Assembly: GCA_048267305.1 (NCBI GenBank) | Contig: JBLWXT010000001.1 | Span: forward strand, 186,001-250,000 | Reading direction: 5' to 3' | Source: Owenweeksia sp048267305 | GTDB lineage: Bacteria > Bacteroidota > Bacteroidia > Flavobacteriales > Schleiferiaceae | DNA length: 64,000 nt | Shown here: piece by piece, positions 26,182 through 34,739 of the stretch | Layout: each line of letters starts with the position of its first letter | Numbering within the stretch: the first letter of the stretch is position 1 | Notes under the pieces: generated by a model | The model's database searches: none | What the model saw: only the letters and a program-made list of their open reading frames with translations | Told to the model about the DNA's origin: nothing | Made by a program: the position numbers and the translations under genes

Positions 26182-26595
26182 TTATACCGTAGCCACACAT
26201 TTTAGCTCAATGGCGATAGGGGTAGGAAGGGCATTTATAGCTACCGTAGTGCGGCAGGGCTTGGGGTCTACATCCTTAAAGTAATCGGCATAAATACGAT
26301 TGAAGGTTTGGAAGTCCCGCTTCATATCCACCAAAAAAACTTGCACATCCACCAGCTTATCCCAGCTGCTGCCATTTTCTTCCAGTATAGCTTTTACGTT
26401 GGCAAATACAGCGTGTACCTGGGCCTCAAAGTCAAAGCTTTTAAAGTTACCATTGTGATCCAGCTCCAATCCTGGTACGCCAGAGTCGTTGGCATCACTG
26501 CCGGCAATGCGCGGGCCAACACCACTTAAAAATAGAATTTCGCCTACTCTGCGGGCTAAGGGATATGAACCTACTGGTTTTGGTGCTTTGCTCAT
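26182..26595 (-). CDS. RidA/YjgF/UK114-family enamine deaminase-like protein
   Basis: 137 residues. Family signatures are YPLARRVGEILFLSGVGPR, a central HAVFANVKAILEENGSSWDKLVDVQVFLVDM and the active-site P-C-R-T-T-V-A with the catalytic Arg near the C-terminus. RidA-type trimers hydrolyse reactive 2-aminoacrylate or related enamines. It is longer at the N-terminus than RidA and closer to aminomuconate-deaminase-like members, so a catabolic role is also possible. Confidence 0.85.
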   Translation of the reverse strand: MSKAPKPVGSYPLARRVGEILFLSGVGPRIAGSDANDSGVPGLELDHNGNFKSFDFEAQVHAVFANVKAILEENGSSWDKLVDVQVFLVDMKRDFQTFNRIYADYFKDVDPKPCRTTVAINALPTPIAIELKCVATV

Positions 26596-26630
26596 GGGGA
26601 ATGATTTTGGTCAAAGGTAAAAACCATTTC

Positions 26631-27278
26631 TTAGGCAAGCCCTTCCCACTCCTTATAAAACTGCTCCAAAAAATCTTCCATAAACTGATGTCGCTGTTCC
26701 GCTAGTTTACTTCCGGTTTTAGTATTCATTTTATCCTTTAGTAAAAGCAACTTTTCGTAAAAGTGATTAATAGTAGGAGCGGTGCTGGCTTTATATTCTT
26801 CCTTGGTCATTTTTAGGTTGGGAGGAATTGCCGGATTGTAAAGTGCAAAGCCCTTATGCCCACCATAGTTAAATGTGCGGGCTATACCAATGGCGCCAAG
26901 TGCATCCAGTCTGTCGGCATCCTGCACTACATCTAATTCGGGTGAATGAAAGGCCTGCTTTTCGTTTCCACCTTTAAAGGAGATATTTTTTACAATCTGT
27001 ACCACATGCTCAATGGTGGTTTCATCTACCGCAAGGGAAGAAAGAAACATCCGGGCTTTTGTAGGCCCAACTTCTTCATCACCATTGTGAAATTTAGAAT
27101 CAGCAATATCGTGTAGCAGCGCACCAAGTTCTACAATTTGTATATCAACGGCTTCCTGTTGTGCTATGGTTTTGGCTGTTTTCCATACCCGCTCAATATG
27201 AAACCAATCGTGGCCACCTTCCGCATTTGCTAGTTCGGTTTTTATAAATTCTACAGTTTTTAAGATGACTTGGTTCAT
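26631..27278 (-). CDS. HD-domain phosphohydrolase
   Basis: 215 residues from the ATG at 27276-27278 (an upstream start at 27302 is less likely). Metal ligands are visible: H in HDWFHIERVWKT, the HD doublet in LGALLHDIADSKF, and D in VVQDADRLDALGAIGIART. This is the YedJ/YpgQ-like group of small HD hydrolases acting on nucleotides or pyrophosphorylated metabolites; exact substrate is unknown. Confidence 0.9.
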   Translation of the reverse strand: MNQVILKTVEFIKTELANAEGGHDWFHIERVWKTAKTIAQQEAVDIQIVELGALLHDIADSKFHNGDEEVGPTKARMFLSSLAVDETTIEHVVQIVKNISFKGGNEKQAFHSPELDVVQDADRLDALGAIGIARTFNYGGHKGFALYNPAIPPNLKMTKEEYKASTAPTINHFYEKLLLLKDKMNTKTGSKLAEQRHQFMEDFLEQFYKEWEGLA

Positions 27279-27314
27279 TGGTGGGGATTTTGAAAAGAAC
27301 AAAGGAAAGGTTTG

Positions 27315-27352
27315 AAAACAAGAGAGGCCACCTTTTCAGGCAGCCTCTTGTA
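27315..27352 (-). terminator. Probable terminator after the 27374-29020 gene
   Basis: On the minus strand ACAAGAGGC and GCCTCTCTTGT can pair with a two-base bulge around a loop, followed by TTTTC. The T-run is short, so this is a moderate call. Confidence 0.45.
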
Positions 27353-27373
27353 TTGACTTGAGTATGTGGAAGA

Positions 27374-29020
27374 TTACTCCTTAATCGAAATCTTAACCAT
27401 TACATCCTCTTTCTTCTTTTTATAAGATTCAAACAAAAATTCATCTTTAGAGAGTGCCACAATTCTTGACGGGGCAAATTGGTAAAGTTTGATGCCCTTT
27501 ACATTTTTCATATCCAATATAGATTCTTTGGTAACCTCACCACGTTCGTCATCCAAAATATAGGCTGTTAAAAATCCAAAGGTTCCATCAACATGGCCAG
27601 CGGGTGCCTGGTCAAATGGTAGCTGCATGTTTTTGGCGTTGTCAATATAAAAGATGTAGTGCTTATTATTTACGAAAGCATATTTGTAAGACATACCTCC
27701 CATACCTCTTTTTCCGCTCTGGTTTTTCGGTAGCTTACGCATCCATGCCAATTCACCATCACTTTCAATTTTGGTGATAAGCATGTCGCTGTAATAATAG
27801 GTTGTAGAAGAGCTGGTACCTCCGCCTGCAGTTCTGGTGGTGGAAGTAACAGCAATATACTGCTCACCAATTAAAATAATGCTGCCATCATTTTGAAAAG
27901 AAACTTTTCTGAGTTTTAGGTTGGGCATTGAAGCTTCTCCCTTGTCTTCTTTTTTGGCGTTTTTCTTTCTTGATCTCTTGCTTTCGTACTGATTGAGCAG
28001 TGCCAGTGGGATTTCGTAACTTCTGCTTTCATAAATTTCACCATCCTTATCCACTTTTACATAAAATATCCCTTCTGCATTGTAATTGCGAGGATTTTTA
28101 TTGTAGTAACCCGCACATACCAGTTTGTTTTCGGGAGTTTCAAAGAGTTTAACGTAAGAGATAAACTTATTGTCAATCTCAATTTTAGAGATGCTAAAAT
28201 CACGCTGACCTTGTGATTTTTTCAGTAACTCAAAATGATAGTTTGGCTGATCCTTGTTTCCTTTTTTAGTGCTGCGGGTTGTGCCATCTTCATATATCTG
28301 AGCAAGGATGTAGATGTTGCCTTCCTTGTCTACAGCATAATCTGTATTGTTCATCTCCTTCTCGGTATAGGGCATGGTTTCTTCTCCACCCCATATCTCT
28401 TCCATGTCCTCGTCATAAACATAGAGGCCAATCTCATCATAGTTTTTGGCATCACTTTTTTCTTTTGGTGTTTTTCTGTACTGCACCATCAACTTTGAAG
28501 AGTCACTTGAAGTGTAGATGTCAAACTTATCGGTAACTCCAAAGTTATAAAATGAAAACATACCACCTGCCACGGTAGTTGCTCCTTTCATACTACCGGC
28601 TAGCTTACGGTCTGTGGCAATTAATCTTACCTGCCCGCCTTTCCAGCCACCTTTTCTGAAGTCAACCTCCCGATAGAAAAGCTGCTCGCTGGTACGTCCC
28701 TTATCATACACGGAGTAAAAAATAAGGTACTTGCCTCCAAACTCTCTTATGCTTTCTATGGATGAGCCTTTGGGAAGAGGGAGTTCTCTGATGGATTTTT
28801 GCCTCATTGCCTTTGTGTCAAACTTTTGCACAACGGCTTTATTTTTAACGATTTTGATAGACATTACCTCATTGCCGGAATAGAAGTAAAGCTTAGTTGG
28901 GGCGTCTACAACCTTGTAAGGTTGACCTACGTCTATGGAGATGTCGCGTGGAGTTTCAAATTGAGCAAAGGTTATGCTTGACCAGAAAATGGCCAGAGCT
29001 AATAAAAGTTTAGATTTCAT
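27374..29020 (-). CDS. Secreted protein of unknown function
   Basis: 548 residues with a signal peptide (1-19, SITFA/Q). The mature part is beta-strand rich with repeated short blocks of the type EYFLYSVYDKGR, NIYILAQIYEDG, KLVCAGYYNKN, SIILIGEQYIAV and HYIFYIDNAKN, suggesting a beta-propeller of the 'measure and report' kind. A lysine-rich stretch (SKRSRKKNAKKEDKGE) interrupts it near 355. No catalytic motif or sorting domain is visible. I do not recognise a named family. Confidence 0.7.
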   Translation of the reverse strand: MKSKLLLALAIFWSSITFAQFETPRDISIDVGQPYKVVDAPTKLYFYSGNEVMSIKIVKNKAVVQKFDTKAMRQKSIRELPLPKGSSIESIREFGGKYLIFYSVYDKGRTSEQLFYREVDFRKGGWKGGQVRLIATDRKLAGSMKGATTVAGGMFSFYNFGVTDKFDIYTSSDSSKLMVQYRKTPKEKSDAKNYDEIGLYVYDEDMEEIWGGEETMPYTEKEMNNTDYAVDKEGNIYILAQIYEDGTTRSTKKGNKDQPNYHFELLKKSQGQRDFSISKIEIDNKFISYVKLFETPENKLVCAGYYNKNPRNYNAEGIFYVKVDKDGEIYESRSYEIPLALLNQYESKRSRKKNAKKEDKGEASMPNLKLRKVSFQNDGSIILIGEQYIAVTSTTRTAGGGTSSSTTYYYSDMLITKIESDGELAWMRKLPKNQSGKRGMGGMSYKYAFVNNKHYIFYIDNAKNMQLPFDQAPAGHVDGTFGFLTAYILDDERGEVTKESILDMKNVKGIKLYQFAPSRIVALSKDEFLFESYKKKKEDVMVKISIKE

Positions 29021-29211
29021 AAGTTGTTTAGATTGAGTTATAAAAAGATGGAGAGTTGCACATTAGCTAAAAGAATTAGCTTAGAAATGAGAACAACATC
29101 AAATATTTAGGGTTAGATGGGCAATAATAAAAAAAGCAAGCTTAAATTCATAAAAATTCTGTAAGATTTTCCCCTTAATTTGCAATTTATTGCTTTAAGT
29201 AAATAGCCGCC

Positions 29212-29898
29212 TTGAATCAACCTTCCATTTTTCCGTTCGGTATTCGCATTGATGAACCCGTTACCACATTAACAGATGTGTTGGTAGCAGCTGTGTGTTT
29301 TTATGCCTTTTTCAAACTTCGTAAAGTATCCGATGGCAGCCTCTTACATAAGCTGGTGTTATGGTACTTTGCATTGATGGGAGGAGCTACCCTTATCGGG
29401 GGAATTATTGGTCACGCCTTTTTATACGCACTTTCATTTAATTGGAAATTGCCGGGATGGTTACTGAGCATGTTGGCTATAAACCTGCTGGAGCGTGTGA
29501 TGATTAGATTTTCTAAACCTGTGCTGTCTACTAACAGGGCCAGATTTTTCTCCTATTTTAATATTGCAGAACTGGTTGCTTTTGCCGCATTGGCATTTGG
29601 CTACCTCAATTTCAGGTTTGTGGAAATCCATTCCGTGTATGGATTACTCGTTGTGGTTTTCGGTTTCTGTGTTTTTAACTATCGCAAAAATCACGGGCGG
29701 GAAGTGGTAAGGCAGTTTATGATTGCCACAGGTTTTGCCTTTATAGCGGCTGTAATATTTGTGGCTAAATGGGATATAGACCAATGGTTTAGACATGTGG
29801 ATATGGCCCATGTTTTTATGGCGATTTCAGCATGGTTCTTTTATGTAGGTTCTCAAAAGTTAATGAGCCACACGGCTTACAATCCTAAATATCAATAA
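29212..29898 (+). CDS. Hypothetical polytopic membrane protein
   Basis: 228 residues, start TTG at 29212. About seven hydrophobic segments: LVAAVCFYAFFKL, LVLWYFALMGGATLIGGIIG, LLSMLAINLLERV, IAELVAFAALAFGYL, VYGLLVVVFGFCVFNY, FMIATGFAFIAAVIFVAKW and MAISAWFFYVGSQKL. His residues near membrane faces (GHAFLY, RHVDMAHVF) recall DUF6962-like proteins. Function unknown. It is followed 14 bp later by the small Lacal_2735-like gene. Confidence 0.7.
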   Translation: MNQPSIFPFGIRIDEPVTTLTDVLVAAVCFYAFFKLRKVSDGSLLHKLVLWYFALMGGATLIGGIIGHAFLYALSFNWKLPGWLLSMLAINLLERVMIRFSKPVLSTNRARFFSYFNIAELVAFAALAFGYLNFRFVEIHSVYGLLVVVFGFCVFNYRKNHGREVVRQFMIATGFAFIAAVIFVAKWDIDQWFRHVDMAHVFMAISAWFFYVGSQKLMSHTAYNPKYQ

Positions 29899-29912
29899 AA
29901 ATTTCAAAAAGT

Positions 29913-30077
29913 ATGTTTGGACTATTTAAGAAGAAAACCGCAAAAGAGAAGCTTCAGAAGGAATATGAAAAACTCCAGAAAGAAGCTTTCAGGCTATCAA
30001 CGATAAACCGAACCGAGAGCGACAAAGTAGCTGCCAGGGCTGATGAGATTGCCCGAAAAATGGATGCTATGCCATAA
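29913..30077 (+). CDS. Small Lacal_2735-family protein
   Basis: 54 codons from the ATG at 29913 to TAA at 30075-30077. The protein begins MFGLFKKKTAKEKLQKEYEK and ends RADEIARKMDAMP, a short, strongly charged helix-forming sequence that matches the small Bacteroidota family known as Lacal_2735. Function unknown. It is 14 bp after the membrane protein gene and probably on its transcript. Confidence 0.8.
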   Translation: MFGLFKKKTAKEKLQKEYEKLQKEAFRLSTINRTESDKVAARADEIARKMDAMP

Positions 30078-30088
30078 TACCCGGGTTA

Positions 30089-31903
30089 TTAGGTGCTACT
30101 TGGTAGAAAGGCTAGCTTGTCTCCCTTTGTGAAATCGGGCAGGTCGCGCTTTATAAGTATGGGATCCTCTTCTCCCTTGAGCAAGAATAGAGGTATGATG
30201 TTTCTTTTAAATCTCTTCTGAATTTCATCATAGTCTTGCATGTCATCACATTTTTCAACAACTATATTCTTGTGCTGGCGTATGGCCTGTGCGAGGTTCA
30301 GATAGTCAGCTTTACAGTTAAACATAACGTTTAAGGGAAAGCTAACGTCCTTTAGTTCCTGTTCTTTTTTGCTGCTCAACCGGAAAACCTTTTCCTCGCC
30401 AAATTCTTCTTCAAAGTATTTCATGCTGAGGTTGTTCACCTCACTGCTGCTTGTCATAGCCATGAGTTTGCCGATTGGCGTAAAGTCTATTTCGTCAAAA
30501 ACAGTATCGCCCAAAATATTACCTTCATATACATCGAGCCCCATTCGCTGGGCCTCTCTTATGTTGGCTTTTGATGTGTCTGCCAACAATACCTGCATAC
30601 CATGTTCCTTTAAAAATGTGGCGATAAATCGTGCGTTTTCGTTGGCCCCGGCAATAAGATATCCTGTAGGTTCCTCGCGTTCTACTTTAAGCCATTTTGC
30701 CATAGGTTTGGCGGTGGAGCCCTGCAATACAACAGTGCCCACAATGATTAGAAATGTAAGGGGTAATATAAGTTCGGCCTGCTCTGCGTCCACAGTTCCG
30801 CTTTGCTGGGATGTGAGCTGAAGGGCAAATAGCGAGGCTACTGCGGCCGCAACTATACCCTTAGGGCCAACCCACGACATAAATACAATTTCGCGCCAGT
30901 TAAACCGGGATCCCAAAGTGCTGAGCCAAACAATTATCGGTCGGATTACAAACACTACTATGGCAAATAATATGGCCGCACTCCACCCCAGCTTTTCAAT
31001 TTGTTCCACATCTATTCTGCTGGAAAGCAAAATGAATAAAACCGAGATAAGTATGATGCTTACATCCTCCTTAAAGGATAGGATTTTCTTAAACTCGTTT
31101 ACCCTCACATTGGCCAATACAATACCCATACAGGTGGTAGACATCAGGCCTGCTTCGTGCGAAATAAGTTCGGCAAAGGTGAAGGCAAAGATTACCAGCC
31201 CCAGGGCCACAACATTACGCAGGTAAGCGGGAATGCGGTTTTTTTTCATAAGCCACCTAAGGAAAAAGGCAGTGAGTACACCAACAAATATTCCTGATGA
31301 AACCGTGATGATAAACTGTTTGAAAACCTCCAGGGTATCGGCATTTTCAAAGTGACTGATTTGGATAAACTCATAAACCAATACAGCAATCAAGGCACCA
31401 AGGGGGTCTATAAGTATACCTTCCCATTTAAGTACATTATTGATTCCCTCATTGGGTCGTGCATTGCGCAGTATGGGTATTACCACGGTGGGGCCTGATA
31501 CAATTATAAGAGCTCCAAAAAGAAAGGCCAGACGGTAATTAAGGCCAATAAGAAAGTGAGCAGCCACTCCACCGGCCAAAAGAGTTATGATGGGGCCAAA
31601 AATCAATAGATTGCGTACTACACCCGCCTGATGGCGGATTTCCTTGATCTTTAAGGTTAAACCTCCTTCAAACAAAATTACCCCAACGGAAATGGATACA
31701 AAGGCGAAAAGCAGATCTCCGGAAAAAATCTCATCTCCATCCAGTAGTTTATCGCCATAAGAGGTGAAAAATGTGGAGGCAGGCCCAAGTGCCAGCCCAA
31801 TGATGATGAGCGGGAGGATTGCAGGTACTTTAATTTTCCATGCCAGCCATTGTGCCAGTACGCTGAGTACCAGTATGCCTGCTAGCTCTATCATTCCATC
31901 CAT
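30089..31903 (-). CDS. CPA1-type Na+/H+ (cation/proton) antiporter with C-terminal RCK/TrkA-N domain
   Basis: 604 residues. The first roughly 400 carry 12-13 membrane segments of the NhaP/KefB-like exchanger fold, with IVSGPTVVIPILR, GILIDPLGALIAVLVYEF and FMSWVGPKGIVAAAVASLFA containing the conserved ion-site Asp and Pro-Lys. From about 415 a cytosolic Rossmann-like TrkA-N domain begins (GYLIAGANENARFIATFL...), followed by a TrkA-C-like end. It exchanges Na+ or K+ for H+ at the inner membrane, with nucleotide or redox gating likely. It starts 52 bp after the ars operon on the same strand. Confidence 0.9.
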   Translation of the reverse strand: MDGMIELAGILVLSVLAQWLAWKIKVPAILPLIIIGLALGPASTFFTSYGDKLLDGDEIFSGDLLFAFVSISVGVILFEGGLTLKIKEIRHQAGVVRNLLIFGPIITLLAGGVAAHFLIGLNYRLAFLFGALIIVSGPTVVIPILRNARPNEGINNVLKWEGILIDPLGALIAVLVYEFIQISHFENADTLEVFKQFIITVSSGIFVGVLTAFFLRWLMKKNRIPAYLRNVVALGLVIFAFTFAELISHEAGLMSTTCMGIVLANVRVNEFKKILSFKEDVSIILISVLFILLSSRIDVEQIEKLGWSAAILFAIVVFVIRPIIVWLSTLGSRFNWREIVFMSWVGPKGIVAAAVASLFALQLTSQQSGTVDAEQAELILPLTFLIIVGTVVLQGSTAKPMAKWLKVEREEPTGYLIAGANENARFIATFLKEHGMQVLLADTSKANIREAQRMGLDVYEGNILGDTVFDEIDFTPIGKLMAMTSSSEVNNLSMKYFEEEFGEEKVFRLSSKKEQELKDVSFPLNVMFNCKADYLNLAQAIRQHKNIVVEKCDDMQDYDEIQKRFKRNIIPLFLLKGEEDPILIKRDLPDFTKGDKLAFLPSST

Positions 31904-31954
31904 AAGCGGCTTTCAGTTTGCGATAAATATCGGTAAAATGAAAGAAGCGTAATA

Positions 31955-32368
31955 TTAGAGGTAATTGTTCACAAAATTAAAGGCGTAAGCCTTTATTTCT
32001 GCACGGGTTTCCCTGAACTTTTCCTGTATCTCCATTTCGCTGCCAATGGCCTTGGATGGATCGCTAAAGTTTTGATGCAGCTTTTGAGCATTGGTGGGAA
32101 ACCAGGGGCAGTTTTCATTGGCATGATCGCACACGGTAATTACAAAGTCAAAAGGCACGTCTCGATATTCATCCAGATGGTTGGAGGTGTGATGCGAGAT
32201 ATCAATGCCATCTTCTGCTAAAGTGGCAATAGCTTTCGGATTAACGCCATGGGTTTCAATTCCGGCCGAATAAATGGTGGCTTTGCCTTTTGCAAAGTGC
32301 TGGAGATAGCCTTGCATCATTTGGCTGCGGCATGAATTGCCAGTGCATAGTACCAGGATGTTTTTCAT
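31955..32368 (-). CDS. arsC: Arsenate reductase, low-molecular-weight phosphatase-like
   Basis: 137 residues from the ATG at 32366-32368. It starts MKNILVLCTGNSCRSQMMQ with the P-loop C-x5-R (CTGNSCR) of LMW tyrosine phosphatase and ArsC. Further motifs are the D-P-x loop region (NFSDPSKAIGSEMEIQEKF) and VITVCDHANENCPWF with the two redox cysteines of the thioredoxin-coupled type. It reduces arsenate to arsenite for Acr3 to export. Start overlaps the acr3 stop (ATGA). Confidence 0.93.
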   Translation of the reverse strand: MKNILVLCTGNSCRSQMMQGYLQHFAKGKATIYSAGIETHGVNPKAIATLAEDGIDISHHTSNHLDEYRDVPFDFVITVCDHANENCPWFPTNAQKLHQNFSDPSKAIGSEMEIQEKFRETRAEIKAYAFNFVNNYL

Positions 32369-33432
32369 TGTGATATTTGGTGTTTGGGATAATATTTTTT
32401 GCGGAGCCAAAAGGCCACACGTACCAGTAGAATTAATGCTGGTACTTCAACCAGGGGTCCAATAACTCCTGCAAAGGCCTGGCCGGAGTTTAGTCCGAAA
32501 ACTGCAATAGCTACCGCAATGGCCAGTTCAAAATTGTTGCCCGATGCCGTAAATGCAATTGAGGCATTTTGATCATAGGGGGCGCCAAAAGCCTTACTTA
32601 GCAAAAAGCTTATGATGAACATCAACGCGAAGTAAATTACCAGCGGTACAGCTATAAGAAGTACGTCAAATGGTATCTGCACTATTAATTCGCCCTTGAG
32701 GCTAAACATCAGAACAATGGTAAACAGTAGTGCAATAAGTGTTATTGGTGAAATGGCAGGAATGAACTTTTTTTGATACCATTCTTCGCCTTTAAGTTTT
32801 ACAAATATTACCCGGCTTAGAAAACCCATTAAAAATGGGATGCCTAAATATATGGCCACACTTTCTGCAACGGCACTCATTGAGATGTCAACCAAAGCGC
32901 CATCTATACCAAAATAGGGTGGCAACACCGTAATAAACAGGAAGGCATAAAAGCTATAGAAAAGCACTTGGAAGATGCTGTTTAAGGCTACAAGACCTGC
33001 GGCATATTCGCGGCTACCTTCTGCCAGTTCGTTCCACACCATTACCATGGCTATGCAGCGGGCTAATCCAATAAGTATAAGCCCAACCATATATTCCGGG
33101 TAATCACGCAGAAATAGAATGGCGAGGGCAAACATTAGTATTGGGCCTATTATCCAGTTCAGCACCAGTGAAAGGGACAGCACCTTTACATTTTTAAAAA
33201 CCTTGGGTAGCTGTTTGTACTGAACCTTGGCTAGTGGCGGATACATCATTAAAATGAGGCCAAGAGCAAGCGGTATGTTGGTAGAGCCGGAGCCATACTC
33301 CTGGATACTATTTGCCAGGTTGGGAAGCAGGTTGCCGAGCATTACACCCAGGGCCATTGCTGCAAAAATCCATAGTGTTAAATAGCGATCGAGAAAGCTG
33401 AGTTTACGCGGCCTGAAATTTTGAACCTCCAT
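32365..33432 (-). CDS. acr3: Arsenite efflux permease, ACR3 family
   Basis: 355 residues, about ten membrane segments. The family motif ARCIAMVMVWNELAEGS carries the conserved Cys essential in Acr3, and GNNFELAIAVAIAVFG lies in the second half. It expels As(OH)3, driven by the proton gradient. Three bases separate it from arsI. Confidence 0.96.
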   Translation of the reverse strand: MEVQNFRPRKLSFLDRYLTLWIFAAMALGVMLGNLLPNLANSIQEYGSGSTNIPLALGLILMMYPPLAKVQYKQLPKVFKNVKVLSLSLVLNWIIGPILMFALAILFLRDYPEYMVGLILIGLARCIAMVMVWNELAEGSREYAAGLVALNSIFQVLFYSFYAFLFITVLPPYFGIDGALVDISMSAVAESVAIYLGIPFLMGFLSRVIFVKLKGEEWYQKKFIPAISPITLIALLFTIVLMFSLKGELIVQIPFDVLLIAVPLVIYFALMFIISFLLSKAFGAPYDQNASIAFTASGNNFELAIAVAIAVFGLNSGQAFAGVIGPLVEVPALILLVRVAFWLRKKYYPKHQISQ

Positions 33433-33435
33433 ACT

Positions 33436-33951
33436 TTAACAGCAATTAGACGATGGAGCGCAGCATGCATCTGCAGCAGCTACTGTTTCATTTTTGGCAG
33501 CAGCTTTTTCTTCGGGGGTGCAGCAAGCTTTAGCATCTTCAGCCGCATATTTTGGGTCGTTAAATTCCACATCTTCATGAAAATAATACATCTCCCACTG
33601 GTGGCCATCGGGGTCAGTGGCCCAAAATTTATCCTGAAGGGCATAGCAGCATGATACGCCCATTTCCTCTTTACTTACCAGGCCCATAGGTTTTAATGCC
33701 TCGAGGCGATGATTTACTTCTTCAAGGGTTTCCAATTGTATTCCCAGATGTCCAAAATTGCTCTGAACGCGATCGGCATTTTCTAAAAATGAAATTACGA
33801 GTGCCGGTTTTGGAATGGTGAACCGGGTGTAGCCACTTTTTACTTTATCAGGTGCTTGTCCAAAAAGTGCGGTGTAAAACTCTGTGGTTTTGGCAATATC
33901 ACTTACGTAAAGCGACACATGCATGCGGGGAAATTCTGTTGAGGTATCCAT
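33436..33951 (-). CDS. arsI: ArsI/CadI-type VOC metalloenzyme with Cys-rich tail
   Basis: 171 residues. VOC fold: MHVSLYVSDIAKTTEFYTALFG with the metal-binding His. The ArsI hallmark is the CC pair in VSCCYALQDKFWATDPDGHQWEMYYF, with the terminal metal-ligand Glu. ArsI-type enzymes cleave C-As bonds of trivalent organoarsenicals; CadI is a close relative. The tail (about 142-171) adds three further Cys pairs (CC...CC...CC). An operator-like 19-mer lies 7 bp before the start. Confidence 0.88.
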   Translation of the reverse strand: MDTSTEFPRMHVSLYVSDIAKTTEFYTALFGQAPDKVKSGYTRFTIPKPALVISFLENADRVQSNFGHLGIQLETLEEVNHRLEALKPMGLVSKEEMGVSCCYALQDKFWATDPDGHQWEMYYFHEDVEFNDPKYAAEDAKACCTPEEKAAAKNETVAAADACCAPSSNCC

Positions 33952-33957
33952 TTGTTT

Positions 33958-33976
33958 ATTGCTATTTTACGATTAA
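33958..33976 (-). promoter_or_regulatory. ArsR operator-like 19-mer before arsI
   Basis: The plus-strand text is ATTGCTATTTTACGATTAA, identical to the site before arsR (34381-34399) at 17 of 19 positions. It lies immediately upstream of arsI, suggesting a second ArsR-controlled promoter inside the operon. Confidence 0.6.
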
Positions 33977-34036
33977 TGAAACTAAAACTTTATTTATTCT
34001 TTACTTAAGTGGTTTGGTGTAAATAAGATGTTGTGA

Positions 34037-34366
34037 TTAGCAGCAATCGCCTGCCTTGGGCAGTCGTTCAAAAAAGCTTGAAAACTGATTTTTTAGCGAT
34101 GTCCATTTCTCTGGGTCTATGCAGTAGCACATGCTTGTGCCTTCCACAGTGCCTTTTATTAGGCCAATATTTTTAAGTTCCTTTAAGTGTTGAGAGATGG
34201 TGGCCTGGGCCAATCCCAACTCCTGAACAAGGTCACTATTGATACAGGAATTTAATTTTAGTAAATGCTCCAAAATGGCAATGCGAGCAGGATGACCCAA
34301 AACTCTGGCCATAAGGGCAAGTTCATTTTGAGTGCTGCTAAAAAGATCTGTACGAGTAACTCCCAT
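34037..34366 (-). CDS. arsR: ArsR-family metalloregulator
   Basis: 109 residues. The winged helix includes LMARVLGHPARIAILEHLLK and the recognition helix AQATISQHLKELKNIGLI. Instead of the E. coli ELCVCDL metalloid site it has N-S-C-I-N-S, a CYCID pair near 88 and a terminal D-C-C, so an atypical As(III) site built partly from the C-terminus is likely. It should repress the operon until arsenite binds. The gene leads the arsR-arsI-acr3-arsC unit. Confidence 0.93.
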   Translation of the reverse strand: MGVTRTDLFSSTQNELALMARVLGHPARIAILEHLLKLNSCINSDLVQELGLAQATISQHLKELKNIGLIKGTVEGTSMCYCIDPEKWTSLKNQFSSFFERLPKAGDCC

Positions 34367-34380
34367 TGCTTAAATCATTC

Positions 34381-34413
34381 ATTGCAATATTACGATTAAA
34401 ATCCAAATAGCAA
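34381..34413 (-). promoter_or_regulatory. ars promoter overlapped by ArsR operator-like site
   Basis: On the minus strand TTG (34411-34413) is followed after 18 nt by TAATATTG (34385-34392), one mismatch from the Bacteroidota -7 TAnnTTTG. The 19-mer ATTGCAATATTACGATTAA (34381-34399, plus strand) covers the -7 box and is an imperfect dyad (12 of 16 core positions symmetric), so binding would block transcription. Confidence 0.6.
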
Positions 34414-34508
34414 GTTAAGCCGTAATTATTTTCAATGTGCACGGTTTTTGTTTACCCCAAAGTCGCTTCATATTGGCTGCTAACCTATAGGAGTATAATT
34501 TTTCACCC

Positions 34509-34730
34509 ATGAAACCGAATAATCACAATTTTTCGATAGATCTTCCTGGAGATTTAAGCGATACCCAAATTGAATCTGTACTACCCACCTTCATTTTCAT
34601 CAACGAAAAGCAAAACCCGCAATCACCTGTTTCCGTAGCTCACCAAATACAAGTGGTGGACTGGAAAAAGTCTAAATTAGAGAATGGAGAGTGGTCTGTA
34701 AACTCGAACTGGATAGTGAAGGCGTCTTAG
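34509..34730 (+). CDS. Hypothetical small cytoplasmic protein
   Basis: 73 residues, start ATG at 34509. Polar sequence with VDWKKSKLENGEWSVNSNW near the end; no membrane segment, signal or known motif. Divergent from arsR. I do not recognise it; a genuine small gene is plausible because the frame is bounded by intergenic DNA on both sides. Confidence 0.45.
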   Translation: MKPNNHNFSIDLPGDLSDTQIESVLPTFIFINEKQNPQSPVSVAHQIQVVDWKKSKLENGEWSVNSNWIVKAS

Positions 34731-34739
34731 GCACAAATG

